A stretch of 9,424 bases of DNA, taken from NCBI GenBank assembly GCA_964473355.1, contig CAYYOS010000098.1, forward strand, positions 1-9,424. Reading direction: 5' to 3'. The notes under the pieces were generated by a model, which saw only the letters and a program-made list of their open reading frames with translations, did not search any database and was not told the origin of the DNA. Within the stretch, counting starts at the first letter, position 1, and each line of letters opens with the position of its first letter. Made by a program: the position numbers and the translations under genes. Source of the DNA: CAYYOS01 sp964473355 (GTDB lineage: Bacteria; Pseudomonadota; Gammaproteobacteria; Burkholderiales; REEB80). Shown piece after piece: positions 6,606 through 9,424 of this stretch.

Positions 6606-6676
6606 ACTGCGATAACTACAAAATTACAAAGGCAGCGCACTCATGCGCCCAAAAACAGGAGGTAAGGTAAGCGAAT

Positions 6677-6701
6677 TGCTAGCGTTTATTAAGCGCTAGC
6701 A
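6677..6701 (-). repeat. 8-bp inverted repeat at the stop codon of the small orphan gene
   Basis: TGCTAGCG (6677-6684) and CGCTAGCA (6694-6701) flank a 9-base loop. In the leftward transcript the stem begins in the last Cys codon and includes the UAG stop. No U-run follows, so it may protect the 3' end or act as a Rho-assisted terminator rather than an intrinsic one. It fits a short transcript ending before the halogenase-like gene. Confidence 0.5.
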
Positions 6702-6863
6702 CTCTTGATAGGCATACATGCGAAATAAAAACTCATCCACGTTGGTATTTGCCAAGTCTGCTGGTAAGCTAACGTGGGCTTCTTCTTTCCGTATTAGTCC
6801 TAAATCGCTGGCCTGGGCCAAGGTTAGCATTTCACACTTTATGATGGTTTCGTCGTTTTTCAT
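6696..6863 (-). CDS. Small orphan protein, 55 residues, function unknown
   Basis: I do not recognise this protein. It begins MKNDETIIKCEMLTLAQ, is acidic with mixed helix-forming residues (LTLAQASDLGLIRKEEAH), and ends FLFRMYAYQEC with a C-terminal Cys; the only other Cys follows IIK. It has no signal peptide or membrane segment. The reading frame is open 24 codons further upstream (to 6935), but a strong AAGGAG lies 6 bases before the ATG at 6863, with a second ATG directly before it (6866, giving 56 residues). A possible -10 element overlaps the far-upstream start, so the short form is preferred. It lies on the same strand as the halogenase-like gene, 189 bases upstream, with that gene's own promoter between them. 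A small regulator, a carrier-like partner or a peptide precursor are all possible; none is supported. Confidence applies to it being a real gene. Confidence 0.62.
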   Translation of the reverse strand: MKNDETIIKCEMLTLAQASDLGLIRKEEAHVSLPADLANTNVDEFLFRMYAYQEC

Positions 6864-6869
6864 CATATT

Positions 6870-6875
6870 CTCCTT
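6870..6875 (-). promoter_or_regulatory. Shine-Dalgarno site fixing the start of the small orphan gene
   Basis: AAGGAG on the leftward strand, 6 bases before the ATG at 6863 and 3 bases before the adjacent ATG at 6866. The spacing favours 6863. It is one of the best ribosome binding sites in the window and the main evidence for the gene and its 55-residue form. Confidence 0.7.
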
Positions 6876-6931
6876 TTCGGTTCCGGTTGGTAATTTTGGC
6901 CGGTAAGGGAAGTCAAGCATTTTTCGGGCCA

Positions 6932-6960
6932 GCATTAAAACTTCGCCCGTGAGACGTCAA
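6932..6960 (-). promoter_or_regulatory. Possible promoter of the small orphan gene
   Basis: TTGACG (complement of 6955-6960) is a 5 of 6 match to the -35 box. The -10 is weak: TAATGC at 17 bases spacing, or TTAATG / TTTAAT at 16 or 15. Transcription would start near 6925, leaving a leader of about 60 bases and excluding the upstream in-frame ATG at 6935. Confidence 0.35.
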
Positions 6961-7050
6961 AGTAAAAACTCTCTAGCATGGAAGCCATTTGGCGGCCAAC
7001 ACCGTGCCCAAGCCGGCGCGGCTTGTTAAATAGGTGTCGGTAGTTTTTAC

Positions 7051-7086
7051 AAAAGAAAAGGCTTGCGCCGCATGGCGCAAGCCTTT
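7051..7086 (-). terminator. Intrinsic terminator of tRNA-Thr
   Basis: Perfect 13-bp stem, arms 7057-7069 (AAAGGCTTGCGCC) and 7074-7086, with a 4-base loop. On the leftward strand it is followed by TCTTTT (complement of 7056-7051). It begins 10 bases after the tRNA CCA end, so it terminates the tRNA transcript. The rightward reading lacks a good U-run. Confidence 0.88.
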
Positions 7087-7095
7087 GGTGGGTTT

Positions 7096-7171
7096 TGGTG
7101 CCGATGACCGGAATTGAACTGGTGACCTACGCGTTACGAGTGCGTTGCTCTACCAACTGAGCTACATCGGC
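7096..7171 (-). tRNA. tRNA-Thr, anticodon CGU
   Basis: 76 bases on the leftward strand, with the CCA end encoded. The acceptor stem GCCGATG/CATCGGC is perfect over 7 bp, the D arm is GCTC-AGTTGGTA-GAGC, the anticodon loop CTCGTAA holds CGT at 7138-7136 (reads ACG Thr codons), and the T loop is TTCAATT. Much of the body resembles E. coli tRNA-Thr(CGU), including the GCCGAT start and discriminator A. Two stem positions are A-C mismatches: 31-39 at the base of the anticodon loop (7141 with 7133) and 52-62 in the T stem (7120 with 7110). Both would pair if the C were a T. The gene has its own extended -10 promoter and terminator. No integrase or repeated tRNA end is nearby, so I see no sign that it serves as an attachment site here. 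Confidence 0.95.
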
Positions 7172-7195
7172 CGCTTGCCAAACAAACAGCCTGGC

Positions 7196-7204
7196 ATTGT
7201 AGCA
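7196..7204 (-). promoter_or_regulatory. Extended -10 promoter of tRNA-Thr
   Basis: TGCTACAAT on the leftward strand is an extended -10 element (TGn before TACAAT, 5 of 6 bases). No good -35 exists at 16-18 bases, which is common for extended -10 promoters. Transcription would start near 7189, about 18 bases before the mature tRNA 5' end, which RNase P would trim. Confidence 0.5.
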
Positions 7205-7258
7205 AAAATCACAAAAGGGCGGGGAGCAAATCCTTTTGGGGGTCGCCTTAAACTGGCG

Positions 7259-7286
7259 AAAAAATGCCAAACATGTTTATGTTTGG
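7259..7286 (-). terminator. Intrinsic terminator of the thiO / Fur-family operon
   Basis: An 8-bp perfect stem CCAAACAT/ATGTTTGG (7267-7274 with 7279-7286) and a 4-base loop. On the leftward strand it is followed by CA and then six T (complement of 7264-7259). It lies about 47 bases after the regulator stop codon and before the tRNA promoter, so the tRNA is a separate transcript. Confidence 0.78.
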
Positions 7287-7332
7287 ACAATTAGATATAC
7301 CGTCGAGCTTATACCAGTTAAAATTTTCCAGC

Positions 7333-7755
7333 TTACGCTTGCTCGCGAATACGTACAATAATGTCAACGCCTTCCGCCACTTTGCCTGCTGGCAAGGGTG
7401 GCAAACCGTCTAGACGAATATGGGCAGCATCTATGTCGGTAATTTGCCCCGTCACCACGTCATAAAAGTGATGATGATCGCCGGTATTGGGGTCGTAAAA
7501 AACTTTGCTTGGGTCTATCACCACTTCGCGCACTAACTTTTGTTTGACGAATAAATTTAAAGTATTGTAAACCGTGGCCTTCGACGTTTCGGGATGCTTG
7601 CTGTTCACCGCCGCCATAATTTGATCCGCGGACAAATGCTCGCCCCGTGAAAATAGGGCGTAGGCAATTTCTATCCGCTGATGTGTGGGATTGATTTCAT
7701 GATTGCGTAGTACCTCGGCTAAGGCGCTTCGGCTATAGGTTTTTGGCGACAACAT
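7333..7755 (-). CDS. Fur-family transcriptional regulator, Irr-like (cysteine-free)
   Basis: DNA-binding, metal- or haem-responsive regulator of iron or peroxide genes, 140 residues, cytoplasmic, probably dimeric. The N-terminal winged helix spans about 10-85, with INPTHQRIEI (21-30) and the recognition region SKATVYNTLNLF (58-69). The dimerisation/metal domain starts at VFYDPNTGDHHHFYDV (85-100). His40 is at the usual Fur metal position and His94-96 form the HHH block. There is no Cys at all. Where E. coli Fur has its CxxC (Cys93, Cys96), this protein has Asp99 and Thr102, so the structural zinc site of Fur, Zur and most PerR proteins is missing. The DHHHF block and absent Cys resemble Irr, in which such histidines bind haem or iron. 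The ATG lies 4 bases after the thiO stop with a poor Shine-Dalgarno, so coupled expression is likely. What it senses and which genes it controls are unknown. Confidence 0.88.
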   Translation of the reverse strand: MLSPKTYSRSALAEVLRNHEINPTHQRIEIAYALFSRGEHLSADQIMAAVNSKHPETSKATVYNTLNLFVKQKLVREVVIDPSKVFYDPNTGDHHHFYDVVTGQITDIDAAHIRLDGLPPLPAGKVAEGVDIIVRIREQA

Positions 7756-7759
7756 ACGC

Positions 7760-8890
7760 TTAGTTTAAACTACCATTTGGACTTTGTCTAATTCGCCACT
7801 GAAATGGCGTAGCGTCTATTGGTGGCGGCCTGTCCAGTATTAAGGCCGTTAATATCGCGGCACTCAGAGGCGCCATGGTGATGCCATAACGGAAATGCCC
7901 GGCATTAACATATAAGTTCTTTATATAGGGATGGGCGGATATGGTGGGCACATTGCCTGGCGAGCCTGGCCGCAAGCCTGCCCATTGTGCTTGGACGGGA
8001 GCAGGGCGCAGCGCAGGCAATAAATCAACGGCTTGGTTCCACAGTAGGTTTCTCGCGGTAGGCGTAGGCTGTGCATCGAAACCCACGTCTTCTAGGGTGC
8101 TGCCGGCTAACACATGGCCATCCGAGCGCGTGATTAGGTAAAAACCGTCGCGAAAAATAATCGGGCGTGGGCATGGCTTATCTTTAAATAAGAGAATCTC
8201 ACCGCGCATAGGGCGGATGTCTAATGCCAAGGCATCGGCGCCGAGCAGTTGCTGACTCCAGGCGCCGGCGCAAATTATGACGATATCGGCCGAATACACT
8301 TCGCCCCGGGTTTTCGCTCGAGGCACGCTTTCGGCCGAAATATTCAAAGCAAGCACTTCAGTCTGCTCAATCATGCTCACCCCCAATACTCTGGCGGTGC
8401 TCGCTAAGGCCTTTAAAAGTCGGCTACTGCGCACCTGCGCGACGTGCGGCAGCCATAGACCCATGGCCCCCGGCGCCAAAGTCGCTTCAATATCCTGCGC
8501 CGGGATCTCGCTAATATTGTTATCACTATTCTTTGCGTAAAGGGACGCGGCCGAGCGGTCGTATGGCGGCAAAACCATCATGCCCGATTGGAGAAATTCT
8601 GGATCTACCCCGCTTTCCCGCATTATCTCCGCTATCCACTTGGGATATTGGCGTTGGCTAGCGGCTAGCAAAGTGCTGACCGCGGCATCATAGCCCCAAG
8701 GCGGCAGCGCGGACAAAATTCCACCGGCAACCCAGGAACAGCCGTCGCCCACGGTTCGTTTTTCTAATAAGGTTACCTTGAAACCCTCGCGTGCTAGGGC
8801 CACGGCGGTGGACAAGCCCATCACGCCGCCACCTATCACTAAAACTGTCTGTCGCAAAATTTCCTTTAAATTCTTAAATCTACCGCTCAT
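7760..8890 (-). CDS. thiO: FAD-dependent glycine oxidase of thiamine synthesis
   Basis: Oxidises glycine with O2 to iminoglycine and H2O2; iminoglycine feeds the thiazole half of thiamine. The 376 residues fit the DadA/ThiO family. Motifs: FAD-binding VIGGGVMGLSTAVALAREGF (18-37) with acidic Glu43 in LLEK; CSWVAGGILSALPPW (51-65), the conserved loop after the Rossmann fold; VIICAGAWSQ (204-213); IRPMRGEILLF (225-235); and GHFRYGITMAP (331-341) near the flavin and substrate, where Arg334 matches the substrate-carboxylate Arg of glycine oxidases. The ATG gives 14 residues before the first strand, slightly long but acceptable; no strong Shine-Dalgarno was found. It forms a unit with the downstream Fur-family regulator and is divergent from the pilin gene. 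No other thi gene is in the window, so another amino acid oxidase role cannot be excluded. Confidence 0.85.
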   Translation of the reverse strand: MSGRFKNLKEILRQTVLVIGGGVMGLSTAVALAREGFKVTLLEKRTVGDGCSWVAGGILSALPPWGYDAAVSTLLAASQRQYPKWIAEIMRESGVDPEFLQSGMMVLPPYDRSAASLYAKNSDNNISEIPAQDIEATLAPGAMGLWLPHVAQVRSSRLLKALASTARVLGVSMIEQTEVLALNISAESVPRAKTRGEVYSADIVIICAGAWSQQLLGADALALDIRPMRGEILLFKDKPCPRPIIFRDGFYLITRSDGHVLAGSTLEDVGFDAQPTPTARNLLWNQAVDLLPALRPAPVQAQWAGLRPGSPGNVPTISAHPYIKNLYVNAGHFRYGITMAPLSAAILTALILDRPPPIDATPFQWRIRQSPNGSLN

Positions 8891-8920
8891 TCTAGCAAAC
8901 TACCCGATCGTCGGATGGCA

Positions 8921-8950
8921 TTGGCATTATTGCTTTTTAGCGAATATTAT
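8921..8950 (+). promoter_or_regulatory. Sigma-70 promoter of the type IV pilin gene
   Basis: TTGGCA (8921-8926) and TATTAT (8945-8950), each 5 of 6 to consensus, are separated by 18 bases and lie 28 bases upstream of the ATG at 8979. Transcription would start near 8957. The region also contains TGGCAT and TTGC words reminiscent of a sigma-54 site, but their spacing is wrong. Confidence 0.6.
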
Positions 8951-8964
8951 CCAAATTGTCATAA

Positions 8965-8970
8965 AGAGGA
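8965..8970 (+). promoter_or_regulatory. Shine-Dalgarno site of the pilin gene
   Basis: AGAGGA ends 8 bases before the ATG at 8979. It decides the start, because the resulting leader MKRDLG is a standard-length type IV prepilin leader. Confidence 0.75.
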
Positions 8971-8978
8971 ATGCACAG

Positions 8979-9424
8979 ATGAAACGAGACCTGGGGTTTA
9001 CTTTAATCGAAGTGATGATCACTGTGGCGATCGTTGCCATTCTAGCAACCATCGCCGTGCCGTCGTATCAAGATTATGTGAGACGGAGCCAGGTCGCGGA
9101 AGCGACAACTGCGCTGTCGGATGCTAGGGTTAGGATGGAGCAGTTTTTTCAGGACAACCGCACTTATCCTAGCGCCTGCGTTTCAGCCGCCCCAACCGCA
9201 ACGCAACTCCTACTCCCCACCAATCCTCGTTTCAATTTTGCCTGCCCGGTCCTGACCGCAACCACATTTACCGTGACAGCGAATGGGAGTGGTGGGCTAA
9301 CAAATGGAATTAACTACACGATAAACCAAGAGAATACTAGAACAACCGTGATCGGAGCGGGCGCTCCTTCGGGGTGGGTTGCCCCCACCCCGAATACCTG
9401 TTGGGCCACCAAAAAGGCGGCTTA
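8979..9424 (+). CDS. pilE: Type IV pilin, PilE-like (stop codon cut at the right edge)
   Basis: Subunit of a type IV pilus, made as a prepilin in the inner membrane and cut by prepilin peptidase PilD. I translated from 8979: MKRDLG then FTLIEVMITVAIVAILATIA. The Gly6-Phe7 cleavage site, Glu at +5 of the mature protein and the hydrophobic N-terminal helix (to about residue 28) are all present. The globular part follows VPSYQDYVRRSQ, with Cys67, Cys89 and Cys141; Cys141 near the C-terminus (CWATKKAA) could close a pilin disulphide loop with one of the others. 148 codons are readable and the window ends in TA, so one more base (A or G) would give the stop directly after KKAA; this length is normal for PilE-type minor pilins. 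It is divergent from thiO. More minor pilin genes may follow outside the window. Major versus minor pilin cannot be decided. Confidence 0.92.
   Translation, partial: MKRDLGFTLIEVMITVAIVAILATIAVPSYQDYVRRSQVAEATTALSDARVRMEQFFQDNRTYPSACVSAAPTATQLLLPTNPRFNFACPVLTATTFTVTANGSGGLTNGINYTINQENTRTTVIGAGAPSGWVAPTPNTCWATKKAA

Noticed and set aside
6635..6648. GCGCA-CTCA-TGCGC hairpin upstream of the halogenase-like promoter as a terminator
   Set aside because: The stem is only 5 bp and no clear U-tract follows on the leftward strand; too weak to call.
6864..6935. N-terminal extension of the small orphan protein (79-residue form)
   Set aside because: No Shine-Dalgarno lies before 6935, a candidate -10 overlaps it, and a strong AAGGAG sits before the internal ATG.
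7009..7025. CAAGCC-GGCGC-GGCTTG inverted repeat between the small gene and the tRNA terminator
   Set aside because: Six base pairs without a U-tract or linked gene; consistent with chance in GC-rich DNA.
7057..7171. tRNA-Thr as an integration attachment site
   Set aside because: No integrase gene and no repeated tRNA 3' end seen in the window; the DNA on either side looks chromosomal.
7761..7772. 12-bp perfect palindrome TAGTTTAAACTA just before the Fur-family start, as an operator
   Set aside because: A 12-bp palindrome is expected a couple of times by chance in 9.4 kb, it is encoded by the last thiO codons, and it lies inside the operon rather than at a promoter.
8915..8935. Sigma-54 promoter for the pilin gene (TGGCAT and TTGC words)
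   Set aside because: From the first GG the GC lies 3 bases too far away, and from the second it lies 3 bases too close. The strict 24/12 spacing fails, and a good sigma-70 match exists.
8915..9127. 70-codon rightward reading frame overlapping the pilin start
   Set aside because: It is a different frame from the prepilin, which has a perfect leader, helix and Shine-Dalgarno. The product has no recognisable features.

Overview
The window looks like chromosomal DNA of a Gram-negative proteobacterium, most likely a beta- or gammaproteobacterium. It has lpxH (lipid A synthesis), Sec-type signal peptides, a type IV pilin, a CCA-encoding tRNA, and a cysS / cyclophilin / lpxH neighbourhood that is also typical of these groups. 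Base composition is near 50% GC and no mobile element, phage gene, CRISPR array or rRNA is visible.

Left region (1-4157): gltX and cysS run leftwards. They overlap by 4 bases at ATGA, and a 12-bp inverted repeat covers the junction. Divergent from them is a tightly packed rightward operon: a secreted TPR protein, a periplasmic cyclophilin with a Lys/Pro-rich tail, a cytosolic cyclophilin (ppiB type) and lpxH. These are housekeeping genes for tRNA charging, protein folding and the outer membrane.

Middle region (4158-7056): a leftward two-gene unit is driven by a good sigma-70 promoter (TTGACA-18-TAAAAT). It holds a flavin-dependent halogenase-like protein, then a chorismatase of the FkbO/Hyg5/XanB2 family, with coding regions overlapping by 11 bases. 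Together they suggest supply and tailoring of a hydroxybenzoate starter, as in xanthomonadin / aryl-polyene pigments; the rest of such a pathway is not in the window. Upstream on the same strand is an unrecognised 55-residue protein with a strong ribosome binding site.

Right region (7057-9424): a leftward tRNA-Thr(CGU) has its own extended -10 promoter and a strong terminator. A leftward thiO-regulator pair follows: glycine oxidase, then a cysteine-free Fur-family protein resembling Irr, 4 bases apart and ending in a terminator. Divergent from thiO is a type IV pilin gene with a clear promoter and Shine-Dalgarno, whose stop codon appears to be cut by the window end after TA.

The most unusual items are the chorismatase/halogenase pair outside any visible pigment cluster, the small orphan protein beside it, the hairpin over the gltX-cysS junction, the Cys-less Irr-like regulator coupled to an H2O2-producing oxidase, and two A-C mismatches in the tRNA stems.
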